Assembly: GCA_963663025.1 (NCBI GenBank) | Contig: OY760073.1 | Span: forward strand, 992,001-1,056,000 | Length of the DNA: 64,000 nt | Reading direction: 5' to 3' | Origin: JAGWBF01 sp963663025 | Lineage (GTDB): Bacteria > Chloroflexota > Dehalococcoidia > Lucifugimonadales > JAGWBF01 | In this document: one piece after another, positions 1-7,534 of the stretch | How positions within the stretch are numbered: position 1 is the first letter of the stretch | How the letters are laid out: every line of letters begins with the position of its first letter | The notes under the pieces: model-generated | Database searches by the model: none | The model's input: only the letters and a program-made list of their open reading frames with translations | Told to the model about the DNA's origin: nothing | Position numbers and translations under genes: made by a program

Positions 1-144
1 CTCCACGGATATGCCGCAGGCACGCAGAAAGCCAAGGGTCGGTTCGTACAGCTCGCCGTCGCTGGGGAGAACAAGCCTCAGATGACCGGCGCGGAAGCCT
101 GCTCCTCCGGTTTGACCGCCGTAGGCTGTGGGTGGAGTAAGCAT
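1..144 (-). CDS. hisG: ATP phosphoribosyltransferase HisG, N-terminal part (cut by window edge)
   Basis: Only the first 48 codons lie in the window. The translation from the ATG at 144 has a short Gly-rich leader, then LRLVLPSDGELYEPTLGFLR, which matches the start of short-form HisG (substrate-binding lobe). HisG condenses ATP and PRPP in the first step of histidine synthesis. The gene starts 5 bp after the stop of the hisZ-like gene on the same strand. Short HisG needs HisZ, so the pairing supports both calls. The leader of about 26 residues before the conserved start is unusual, and initiation could be further in. Rest of the gene not visible. Confidence 0.8.
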   Translation of the reverse strand, partial: MLTPPTAYGGQTGGAGFRAGHLRLVLPSDGELYEPTLGFLRACGISVE

Positions 145-149
145 AGGCC

Positions 150-1607
150 CTAGCCTGCCTGTGCGCCCAGACCGGAGGCCTCCGGCACAGGATGGAGTAC
201 AGGAGAACCATCTTCGGCGACCTGAATCACCTCGCCGATGCCGGTCCTCCCGGCATAGGAGATCGCCGACTCCAGGGACATGCCGCAGACATCCAGTTCG
301 ACTGAGCGGCCCTGGCTTCTAAGCTCTTCCGCCAACTTCAGCGCTTCCTGGTATGCGCCGTTGGAAGGAAGGATCAAGGCGCCCATGGCCATGGAATTGT
401 CTGCTTCTCGGTGCGACACTCGGGCGCTAAGAATGTCTTCCAGCAACTCTACGGTGTATGCGAACCCCAAGACGGGTATGTCCACTTCGCTTCCGAGGTC
501 CCTTGCAAGTGTATCGCACCTCCCCCCACCGGCGACGGAGTAAGTCAGGGAAGCGTGCTTGATTTCGAAGATAAGCCCGGTGTAATAGGCGATGTCTCGC
601 GCCAGCCCGAAATCCAGCACAAGGGACTCGGTCGGGACGATTGCCCCGTCGATGAGGTATAGGGTCTCTTCCAGGCGGTCCAGGGCGGATGAGTCGAGGC
701 CGCTGGACCCGATTATCTCCCTAGCGGCCTTGAAGCTGCCTTCGGGGCTGCCCCGCACCCCGGCCAGGGAAGCGACAAGGTCAAATCCCATTTCAAGCTT
801 CCCGGGGTCGTCGGCGCCTTTGAACTTGGTGAGCAGGCGCTCCACAATGCCATGGGGTTCCCTTTGGCCCAGGGAACCCACCTCTCCCCACTGGATCATT
901 CCGTGCAGCAGGCTCCGAGCTTCCTCGTCGGGCATTTCGCGAATTCTGGCAGCCAATTCGCCTTCTTCATCTTCGATCCCCACAAGGTGCAGGGTCCTGG
1001 CCTGCCCTCGAACGTTCTCCATTCCAGTTTGCCCGGATTTGAGCTCCCCGATGCTGCTCAAAATGAACATCGTGGAGCGTTCGGACAACTCCAGTTGGTG
1101 CAGAAGATGGTGCAGCACACCCACATCGCTAAGCTCGATGGTGTTATCGGATATGCCGAGGTTGGCTAAAGACGCGTAGCTGAGAGACAGGATTTCGGCG
1201 TCGGCCCTTGGCCCGGCGGCCCCCAGGATCTCGACTCCAGCCTGGGTGTATTGCCTGAAGGAACCCTCATCACCATCATAGCGGAACACCGGCCCGGCAT
1301 ATTGGATTCGGGCGGGAAGGGGTGGTGGGGGGTCCGATTCGACATAGCTTCTAAGTACCGAACTGGTGTACTCCGGCCTTAGGCTGACGTGATTTCCGCC
1401 GGGGTCCACGAAGCTGTACATGCGGGCGGCAATCTCCCCTCCCGATTTCCGCAGGAATAGCTCGGTTGGTTCCAGGATGGGGGTATCCAGGAGTTTGTAG
1501 CGGTGGAGGGAGAAGAAGGTCCTGAGCTTCTCTTGGACTGCCATCAAGGGCTGCCAGGCAGGCTCAGGGAGGTCGCGCATCCCCTTTAGGTGGTACAGCT
1601 TATCCAT
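150..1607 (-). CDS. hisZ: ATP phosphoribosyltransferase regulatory subunit HisZ (HisS-like)
   Basis: 485 residues with the class II histidyl-tRNA synthetase fold. A HLKGMRDLPE start lies at residues 6-15, a motif-2-like YAGPVFRYDG at 103-112, GLARDIAYYTG at 334-344 and a motif-3-like GGGRCD at 360-365. A short C-terminal domain resembling the HisS anticodon-binding domain follows (about 406-475). HisZ activates short-form HisG, whose gene follows after 5 bp; this context favours HisZ over a true HisS. The C-terminal extension makes it longer than the usual ~390 residues, so a HisS paralogue is the alternative. The frame is open further upstream, but the ATG at 1607 is where family similarity begins. 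Confidence 0.82.
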   Translation of the reverse strand: MDKLYHLKGMRDLPEPAWQPLMAVQEKLRTFFSLHRYKLLDTPILEPTELFLRKSGGEIAARMYSFVDPGGNHVSLRPEYTSSVLRSYVESDPPPPLPARIQYAGPVFRYDGDEGSFRQYTQAGVEILGAAGPRADAEILSLSYASLANLGISDNTIELSDVGVLHHLLHQLELSERSTMFILSSIGELKSGQTGMENVRGQARTLHLVGIEDEEGELAARIREMPDEEARSLLHGMIQWGEVGSLGQREPHGIVERLLTKFKGADDPGKLEMGFDLVASLAGVRGSPEGSFKAAREIIGSSGLDSSALDRLEETLYLIDGAIVPTESLVLDFGLARDIAYYTGLIFEIKHASLTYSVAGGGRCDTLARDLGSEVDIPVLGFAYTVELLEDILSARVSHREADNSMAMGALILPSNGAYQEALKLAEELRSQGRSVELDVCGMSLESAISYAGRTGIGEVIQVAEDGSPVLHPVPEASGLGAQAG

Positions 1608-1684
1608 TGAACTAGGTAGAAGTATTGTACACCAGAGGCGAATCTCAGGAAAACAGGAATCCTTGGTATGGGCTAGGTCGCGGA

Positions 1685-2446
1685 CTACGGATGAGCCATC
1701 AGGCCGCCGTCCACGTAGATGGGCTGACCCGTAGTGTAGTCGCAGGAATCGGACGCCAAGTACATCAGAAGGGGGCCTATGTCCCTTGGATGGCCCTTGC
1801 GCCTCAGAGGAATATAACGCACCAGCAGTTCTTTTTGAGCTTCTTCGGGGTCTAGTTCCTCGGTAGTGCTCCATCCCGTACCTATGACGTTTACGCGTAT
1901 ATTGCTTCGCCCCCACTCCAAGGCAAGGGCCCGTGTAAGCTGGAGGACCGCCCCCTGGCTTGCGCAGTACACCCCCGACTCAGACAGTCCTCTCTCAGCC
2001 ATGTTGTCGCTTATGTTAATGATCTTACCTCCGCCCTGGGCAAGCATCTTCTTTCCCGCAAATCGGCAGAACAGGTAAACTGGCTTGAAGTTCCGGTCCA
2101 TCACCCTCTGATATTCGGCCTCGCCGGTATCGGGTAGGGGCATGCTGTGCAGAGTGCGAAAAACGTTGACCAGCACATCTATCCGCTTGTGGGTTCCGAA
2201 TACTTCTTCAACCAGCGCTTCCACTGAGGCCTCGTCCGATGGATTGCACAGAAAGGAACCTGATACCTGATTCAGGGAACCGAGCATCCGTTCAGTCTCC
2301 TGGATGACCCAGGACTGCCGGTCGGCAATGACCACCTTTGCCCCCGCCTCCGCCAGCGCCATGGCCATGTAGGGGGAGGCAGCATCGCCGTCCCCTGCCA
2401 GAAGGGCTACCTTGCCGGGAAGGTTAAATTCTTCTAGAACGGGCAT
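1685..2446 (-). CDS. SDR-family protein with degenerate active site
   Basis: About 253 residues with a Rossmann short-chain dehydrogenase fold: N-terminal LPGKVALLAGDG, a D-R turn after the second strand (IADRQ), and a C-terminal YTTGQPIYVDGG. The usual TGxxxGIG nucleotide loop reads GDGDAASPYM, and the catalytic YxxxK reads YCASQ, so the Lys is replaced by Gln. It may have lost redox activity or act by another route. It follows an intact SDR (stop at 2510) and precedes hisZ, probably in one transcript. The ATG at 2446 fits homology; a GTG at 2491 would add 15 residues. Neither has a clear ribosome site. Confidence 0.8.
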   Translation of the reverse strand: MPVLEEFNLPGKVALLAGDGDAASPYMAMALAEAGAKVVIADRQSWVIQETERMLGSLNQVSGSFLCNPSDEASVEALVEEVFGTHKRIDVLVNVFRTLHSMPLPDTGEAEYQRVMDRNFKPVYLFCRFAGKKMLAQGGGKIINISDNMAERGLSESGVYCASQGAVLQLTRALALEWGRSNIRVNVIGTGWSTTEELDPEEAQKELLVRYIPLRRKGHPRDIGPLLMYLASDSCDYTTGQPIYVDGGLMAHP

Positions 2447-2509
2447 ATTCTTGTGCTCTGTATAACGTCTCCGGGGTTGCAGCGTTAGCACGCCAAGTTG
2501 TGGTGGGGG

Positions 2510-3313
2510 TCATTCGACTTTACCCCGGATAGTGTGGCCCGTCGGTGCGATTCCAGCAGCCAGTCCGCCCCCGTCCAGGGTGATGATCTCGCCGTTCATG
2601 TAGTCCGAGGCTGTCGAGGCTAGGAACACGGCAATGGGGCCAATGTCCTCGGGCAGCCCTAACCGTCCCGTGGGTATGGTAGCCCCCGAAGAGGGCAGGA
2701 CGCCTTCCATGGCTTCCACGCCTTCCGTCGGGATGAATCCAGGAACGATGGTGTTGGCAGTTACGCCGTGCCTTGCCAGGCTAATGGCCAGCGTGCGCGT
2801 TAGCTGGATCATCCCGCCCTTGCTGCAGGCGTAGGCGTAAATGTCCCGGCCTCCCCGCATTCCGAATCCGGAAGCAACGTTGATGATCTTGCCTTGCCCC
2901 CGCTCTACCATGTGGCGTGAGACAGCCCGGGCACAGAAGAAGGCCCCGGTCAGGTTTACTTCCAGGCCGCTCCTCCATTCGTCGTCGGAGATGTCCCAGA
3001 TGGGCAGTTGAGCGTTTTCGGAGGTACGCCCGGCGTTGTTCACCAGGACGTCTATATTGCCGAACTCATTCAGGACTTTCGCCACCATGTCATTGACTTG
3101 GGAGGAGTCGCTGACATCTGTGGATATGGCCATGGCCCTTCTGCCGTGATCGCGCACCTCCTGGGCCGCCCTCTCCAGGGGCGCTTGCCTCCGGGAAGTT
3201 ATTGCGATGTCCGACCCGGCTCGGGCCAGCGCTCGCACCATGGCCAGCCCCAAGCCAGTCCCGCCGCCGGTAACGATGGTTGTCTTCCCGTCAAGGCTCA
3301 AGCGTTCCAGCAT
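2510..3313 (-). CDS. Short-chain dehydrogenase/reductase (classical SDR)
   Basis: 267 residues, a complete classical SDR: cofactor loop TGGGTGLG near residue 15, NNAG near 91, catalytic Ser in NVASGFG, catalytic YACSK, and a C-terminal LDGG motif. The R-R pair after the second beta strand (TSRRQ) suggests NADP(H). Substrate unknown; FabG- and gluconate dehydrogenase-like relatives share this layout. Its ATG overlaps the birA stop codon (TGATG), so translation is probably coupled. Unlike its downstream neighbour, all catalytic residues are present. Confidence 0.9.
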   Translation of the reverse strand: MLERLSLDGKTTIVTGGGTGLGLAMVRALARAGSDIAITSRRQAPLERAAQEVRDHGRRAMAISTDVSDSSQVNDMVAKVLNEFGNIDVLVNNAGRTSENAQLPIWDISDDEWRSGLEVNLTGAFFCARAVSRHMVERGQGKIINVASGFGMRGGRDIYAYACSKGGMIQLTRTLAISLARHGVTANTIVPGFIPTEGVEAMEGVLPSSGATIPTGRLGLPEDIGPIAVFLASTASDYMNGEIITLDGGGLAAGIAPTGHTIRGKVE

Positions 3314-4143
3314 CAGGCAACCTCAAAGGCCGTTGGCCTCGCCATAGTTACTTCTCCTGCCTGCAGGACCCTGGTCTGGCCGTCTGCCAGCTTCAGCACC
3401 AGGTTCCCAATCTCGTTTACGTCCTCGGCAATGCCTCGACAGACATCATCCTGCCAAGCTACTTCCACGTGTTGGCCCAGCGTGTTCAGGCAGGAGCGGT
3501 ACTCATCGAGAATCCTGGGAGATTCCGGCTCGGAATCGTCAGCCGGTGGGGCCGTTTTCTCCAGCTCAAGGTACAGGGCATCCATCTCCTGAAGCAGGTT
3601 GCGTAACAGGGGCCCTCGTTCCACTTGCATGCCGGTTTCGAGGGCAAGACTGGTGGCAGTGTGGGAGATATCAGGCATTACCGATGGGTCGAGGGCAACG
3701 TTGATGCCGATTCCCACGATAGCGTATTGCATCTGGCCTGCCAGGTACGATGGCTCGACAAGTATGCCGCAGAGCTTCTTTCCACCCACAAGCACATCGT
3801 TGGGCCACTTCAGGCGCGCTTCCAGCGGTGTGGTCTTGCTAACAGCCCGTACCACCGCCACTCCCGCTAGCATGCTGATATATCCGGCTGAGGCCTCGCT
3901 AGGTCTCAGTATGATCGACAGGGACAGGTTTCCCCCGGGGGACACCCATTGTCTGGAAAAGCGACCCCGAGCCGCCCACTGCTCTTCGGCCACCACCACC
4001 GTACCGTCCTCAGCGCCACTATCAGCCAGGGCGGACGCTTCATCCATGGTAGATGACACGCGCTCGTAGTGGAGGATGCGGCGGCCGATGGTCTGGGTGT
4101 AGATGCCTTCCTTCATCATGGAAGACAGCCAAGAGCTGGACAC
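3313..4143 (-). CDS. birA: Biotin--[acetyl-CoA-carboxylase] ligase BirA, catalytic form without HTH
   Basis: 276 residues. This enzyme makes biotinyl-AMP and transfers biotin to a Lys of carboxylase carrier proteins. Visible motifs are SSTMDEA near residue 30, the biotin/ATP loop ARGRFSRQW (about 57-65) and KWPNDVLVGGKKLCGIL (about 108-124). The N-terminal winged helix of the E. coli repressor type is absent, so it is a monofunctional group I ligase. The GTG start at 4143 has GGAG upstream; ATGs at 4119/4116 are alternatives. It begins 36 bp after the RNase P RNA end and overlaps the next SDR. A BioY transporter is encoded at 31.3 kb. Confidence 0.93.
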   Translation of the reverse strand: MSSSWLSSMMKEGIYTQTIGRRILHYERVSSTMDEASALADSGAEDGTVVVAEEQWAARGRFSRQWVSPGGNLSLSIILRPSEASAGYISMLAGVAVVRAVSKTTPLEARLKWPNDVLVGGKKLCGILVEPSYLAGQMQYAIVGIGINVALDPSVMPDISHTATSLALETGMQVERGPLLRNLLQEMDALYLELEKTAPPADDSEPESPRILDEYRSCLNTLGQHVEVAWQDDVCRGIAEDVNEIGNLVLKLADGQTRVLQAGEVTMARPTAFEVA

Positions 4144-4179
4144 GAAATCTCCAAATCTTCGAGGCTGGACGTTAATCGT

Positions 4180-4611
4180 GGACCGAACAGGACTATAAGC
4201 CGGGTTCTGTGCGCGGACGTTACCGCCTGCGTGGCGACCATCTATCTAGGTCCCCCGTTGCCGAGGGACTCAAGCAGCCAACCCGGGAACGGGCCGGGCG
4301 CCCGTGGTTCCCCTATTCGGCCTTGCTCCAGGTGGGGTTTGGCCGCTGAACTGTCGCCAGCCCAGCCGGACGCTCTTACCGTCCGATTTCACCCTTACCG
4401 GTACCTTCCAGATGCTTCAAGAAAGGCTTGCTTTCCTATTGGCAAATCGAGGGGATTACCCGGCGGTGTGTTTCTGTGCCACTTTCCGTCATCCCTTTAG
4501 CTGCTAGAGCTTCCGGAATGCCTGGGCGTTACCCAGCACCCTGCCCGGAGGAGCCCGGACTTTCCTCTCCCCCAGAAAACTGGGGCAGCGGTCACCCGTC
4601 CTGCTCAGTCC
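4180..4611 (-). ncRNA. rnpB: RNase P RNA (class A type)
   Basis: The minus strand carries the universal core: GAGGAAAGUCCGGGCUCC near the 5' end and ACAGAACCCGGCUUAUAG near the 3' end. The ends were set by a 12-bp P1 helix: 5' GGACUGAGCAGG at 4611-4600 pairs over its full length with CCUGUUCGGUCC at 4191-4180, allowing G-U pairs. That gives a 432-nt RNA. It is the catalytic RNA that matures tRNA 5' ends. A sigma70-like promoter ends exactly 6 nt before the predicted first base. It sits between the zinc-ribbon protein gene and birA, all on the minus strand. Confidence 0.97.
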
Positions 4612-4617
4612 AGGGCA

Positions 4618-4646
4618 AATCTAGCATAAGGGCAGATAGGGGTCAA
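4618..4646 (-). promoter_or_regulatory. rnpB promoter
   Basis: On the minus strand, -35 TTGACC (4646-4641), a 17-bp spacer and -10 TAGATT (4623-4618). The predicted start at 4611 is the first base of the P1 helix, so promoter and RNA structure support each other. Confidence 0.8.
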
Positions 4647-4665
4647 GGAAGGGAGAATGCCGTCG

Positions 4666-5367
4666 TCAGCTAACGAAAAGGATGCGTCCGCAGCTACTGC
4701 AGAGGACGGTCTCGCGCCCGCTTCGCGCTCGCTGAAGCTGATGAGTTGGAAGGGCCATTAGGCAACCCCGGCACAAGCCCCGTTCCACCTTGGCGATGGC
4801 TTGGCCTCCCTTGGCGGAACGCAATTGCTCGTAGCGGTGAAGGTCAGTTTTCTGGATAGTCAATGCCATACTCGCCCGCTGGGATTCAAGGACCTTAACC
4901 CTGTCCCCGAGCTGCGACATCTCTTCGGTTAGCTCTACCTGGTCAACCTGTCGCTGCTTCTGAGCTTCGCCCAGCTCCTCTTCCAGGGAGAGTATCTTGG
5001 ACTGGAGAGACTCGATGGACTCCATGTCTTCCAGCAGCCGTTCGTCCACAGCCTGACTTTGCTCCTTCAGCGCCTCTGCTTCCTTGCCGATGGCCTCCAG
5101 CTCCCGCAAGTTCTTGATGGCCCCGCTGTAGAGTTTAGTTTCCTCTTCCTGGAGCTTCTCCTGGATTCTCTGGTTGTGAGCATCCTGTTCGGCATAGCTG
5201 GTCCTTAGCTCATCAAGAGATTCGGTCAGAGTGGCGATCTCGAATTCAAGATTGTCCAGTTGGGACCTGTCATTCAACTGGAATTCTATAGTAGCGATCC
5301 TGGCCCGACCCTCGCTAAGCGTCAGGTCCAGTTCTTGCAGGTCGTAAAGTTGCTTTGGGCTAGTCAT
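4666..5367 (-). CDS. Coiled-coil protein with C-terminal C4 zinc ribbon (DUF164 type)
   Basis: 233 residues. Residues 5-180 are a long heptad-rich coiled coil with Leu/Glu/Lys periodicity. Residues about 195-232 form a zinc ribbon with CRGC and CSSC pairs. This is the layout of the widespread C4-type zinc ribbon family (pfam02591-like), often found near rnpB or rnhA; a nucleic acid-related role is suspected but unproven. ATG at 5367. The stop is 54 bp before the rnpB start, so read-through into rnpB is possible, although rnpB has its own promoter. Confidence 0.88.
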   Translation of the reverse strand: MTSPKQLYDLQELDLTLSEGRARIATIEFQLNDRSQLDNLEFEIATLTESLDELRTSYAEQDAHNQRIQEKLQEEETKLYSGAIKNLRELEAIGKEAEALKEQSQAVDERLLEDMESIESLQSKILSLEEELGEAQKQRQVDQVELTEEMSQLGDRVKVLESQRASMALTIQKTDLHRYEQLRSAKGGQAIAKVERGLCRGCLMALPTHQLQRARSGRETVLCSSCGRILFVS

Positions 5368-5630
5368 GGTCTGGTGAGGAGCCTGGGATTGCAGGTTGTG
5401 CCCGAGTTCCTTCGTAGGATTTTAGGTACCGGTTACTGCCGTGTCAACGAAAGTCGCAGCCTTAAACGCAGGCGGCCCGTTCGTAATCACTCCGATCCTA
5501 CAGAAGCGTCGACGGAGGCTACCTGTCCCTTTGCGGGGTCCCGAATTCCTTTATGTTGGGAAAAACCACAGCTATGGAAACGCGAAAACCCTGTGTTAGG
5601 CTTTGCCGTGGTTAGACCCATTTACCATAT

Positions 5631-6635
5631 GTGATTGGAACTATCGTGAACGAAGCTATTAATTCATTTTTGAACTATCTGGTAGTGGAGAAGGGATTCT
5701 CCAGAAACACCCAGGATGCTTACAAGAACGACCTCAACCAGTTCGTCGACTACGCCCAAGGAGGCGCCAACGGTTCAAACGGATCCAACGGTACCAACGG
5801 CTCGTGCTACAGCTGGAGGCAGGTCGATCTCAACCTTCTGACGGATTACGTTTCAAGCCTGAGAAAAAAGAAGGGCTACAGCGAGACTACAACGGCTCGG
5901 AAGGTGGCAACCCTCAAGTCATTCTTCAACTTCCTAATACAGGAAGAGGCCATCGATCAGGACCCATCGGAATTCCTGAGTATCCCCAAGGTTGGCCGGA
6001 ATCTCCCCAAGTTTCTCACCGAGGAAGAGGTGCAACGGCTGCTCCAGCTTGCAGATGCCGGTACATCTCCGGAGGACTCCAGGGACAAGGCTATCCTCGA
6101 GCTCCTATATGCCACAGGGCTTCGTGTTTCGGAGCTGATATCTCTGGACATCCATGACGTAAACATCAAGGACGGCTATGTTCGATGCTTCGGCAAGGGA
6201 GGCAAAGAACGTATCGTTTACATCTACCCAAGGGCGGCCGAGACACTGGGCGCGTACCTGGAAAATGCCCGGCCTTCGCTCCTGTCCCACGGACACAATG
6301 GGAACCACCGGGGCAACGGTGGCCGCCCTTCGTCCAACGGTGTGGACAAGCGCGAGGAGAAGGCTCTATTCCTGAACCGCCGTGGAGACAGGCTGACCCG
6401 GCAGTGGATATGGGTGATTCTGAAGAATTACGCCGAGAAGGCGGGGTTGAAGAAGACCCTGACCCCCCATACCCTTCGCCACAGCTTTGCCACTCACATG
6501 TTGAGGGGAGGAGCATCTCTGCGTCACGTCCAGGAGCTTCTTGGACATTCCAGCATCACCACCACGCAGATATACACCCACCTGACGAACGAGCATGTGC
6601 GCCGGGAGTTTGACCGTAGCCATCCCAGGTCGTAA
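5631..6635 (+). CDS. xerD: Tyrosine recombinase of XerC/XerD type with Asn/Gly-rich inserts
   Basis: 334 residues. A core-binding SAM-like domain (about 8-105) is followed by the catalytic domain. The full residue set is present: R165 (ATGLRVSEL), Lys in GKGGKER (189-194), H280 and R283 (HTLRHSF), H306 (LGHSS) and nucleophile Y315. Xer proteins resolve chromosome dimers at dif. Two low-complexity inserts are odd: GGANGSNGSNGTNGS (44-58) and an Asn/Gly-rich stretch at 220-238, both in likely surface loops. GTG start at 5631; a GTG at 5646 with GGAA before it is a good alternative. Clearly Xer-like; C versus D cannot be settled. Confidence 0.9.
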   Translation: MIGTIVNEAINSFLNYLVVEKGFSRNTQDAYKNDLNQFVDYAQGGANGSNGSNGTNGSCYSWRQVDLNLLTDYVSSLRKKKGYSETTTARKVATLKSFFNFLIQEEAIDQDPSEFLSIPKVGRNLPKFLTEEEVQRLLQLADAGTSPEDSRDKAILELLYATGLRVSELISLDIHDVNIKDGYVRCFGKGGKERIVYIYPRAAETLGAYLENARPSLLSHGHNGNHRGNGGRPSSNGVDKREEKALFLNRRGDRLTRQWIWVILKNYAEKAGLKKTLTPHTLRHSFATHMLRGGASLRHVQELLGHSSITTTQIYTHLTNEHVRREFDRSHPRS

Positions 6636-6711
6636 TATCCAATAGAGCGCAGCAGCGCAACCTATTTGATGCCGTGCCTTCAACAGCGGCAGTTGGCAAG
6701 GAAGACGCAAG

Positions 6712-7167
6712 ATCAGGATCGCTGTCGGTAGCGACGAACGGACAACTCTGACCGACTTTCTCCTCGATGAGCTAAGGATGAGGAAGGCGGATGTGGTCGC
6801 CCATGGCGCCCTCCTGGAAGGGGAGGACCCCAACTGGCCAGTCGTCGCCAACCGCGTTGCCGAAGAGGTGGCCGAAGGTCGTTGTCAACAGGGCGTTCTC
6901 CTTTGCTGGACCGGTACGGGTGTCAGCATTGCCGCCAACAAGGTCCCGGGAATCAGGGCCGCATTGTGTTCAGACGCCGAGACCGCCAGGGGTGCACGTC
7001 TGTGGAACGATGCTAATGTGCTTTGCATGAGCTTGCGTTTGACCTCTCCGCAGGTTGCAAGCGAGATTCTGGACGCGTGGTTCAGCATCACTGAGGCCGA
7101 ATCCGAGGAGCTGCGCAACATCGAAATGGTGCATCGGCTGGACGCTCAACTGGCTCATCGCATCTAA
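6712..7167 (+). CDS. RpiB/LacA/LacB-family protein with altered active site
   Basis: 151 codons if it starts at ATC 6712, where similarity to RpiB begins (IRIAVGSD) and an AAGGAAG site lies 7 nt upstream. The first ATG, at 6778, would remove the first beta strand. The motif VLLCWTGTGVSIAANKVPG keeps the equivalent of Cys65, and WNDANVLCMS follows. The His after the N-terminal SD is Glu (SDERT) and the His of the HNDxNVL motif is Trp98, so normal ribose-5-phosphate isomerase chemistry is doubtful. A standard rpiB lies at 34.6 kb. It may act on another sugar phosphate. Confidence 0.75.
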   Translation: MRIAVGSDERTTLTDFLLDELRMRKADVVAHGALLEGEDPNWPVVANRVAEEVAEGRCQQGVLLCWTGTGVSIAANKVPGIRAALCSDAETARGARLWNDANVLCMSLRLTSPQVASEILDAWFSITEAESEELRNIEMVHRLDAQLAHRI

Positions 7168-7202
7168 TATTGCATTGGCCGATGAAGAGGGGAGGAAGTA
7201 TC

Positions 7203-7529
7203 ATGCCCCAAAGAGGAAAGAGTAGGCGGACGGCCGCACGCCAGACCCAGCTAGGCCAGCGTAAGCGGAGGCAGACCAGAGGACCTTCTGGCACTCCTGC
7301 AACGCCGGAACCGAAACCGGCGTCTGAAGCGGTATCCGTTGCTGCCGAGGGCGTAAGCGTTGATGCGCTTTCCATGCCCCAGCCTTCCCCCCAAAGGCAA
7401 AGCTCGCCTCGTACATCTGAGGCGCGCCCCGCCGTCTATGCCTACGTGGCCCCGGAACTAAGGCGCATCCTGGCGTTTTCAGGCGCCACCCTGGCCATAC
7501 TGATCGCCCTAACCTTCGTCCTGAGGTAG
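7203..7529 (+). CDS. Small basic protein with C-terminal membrane anchor
   Basis: 108 residues, family not recognised. The N-terminus is very basic (residues 1-28, many Arg/Lys/Gln), followed by a Pro/Ala/Ser-rich linker and one hydrophobic helix at the C-terminus (ILAFSGATLAILIALTFVLR). This predicts a tail-anchored protein with a disordered cytoplasmic part. The ATG at 7203 has a strong AGGGGAGGAAG site 5-15 nt upstream. It lies 35 bp after the RpiB-like gene and 5 bp before uvrC, so it is probably co-transcribed with them. Confidence 0.72.
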   Translation: MPQRGKSRRTAARQTQLGQRKRRQTRGPSGTPATPEPKPASEAVSVAAEGVSVDALSMPQPSPQRQSSPRTSEARPAVYAYVAPELRRILAFSGATLAILIALTFVLR

Positions 7530-7534
7530 CCACA

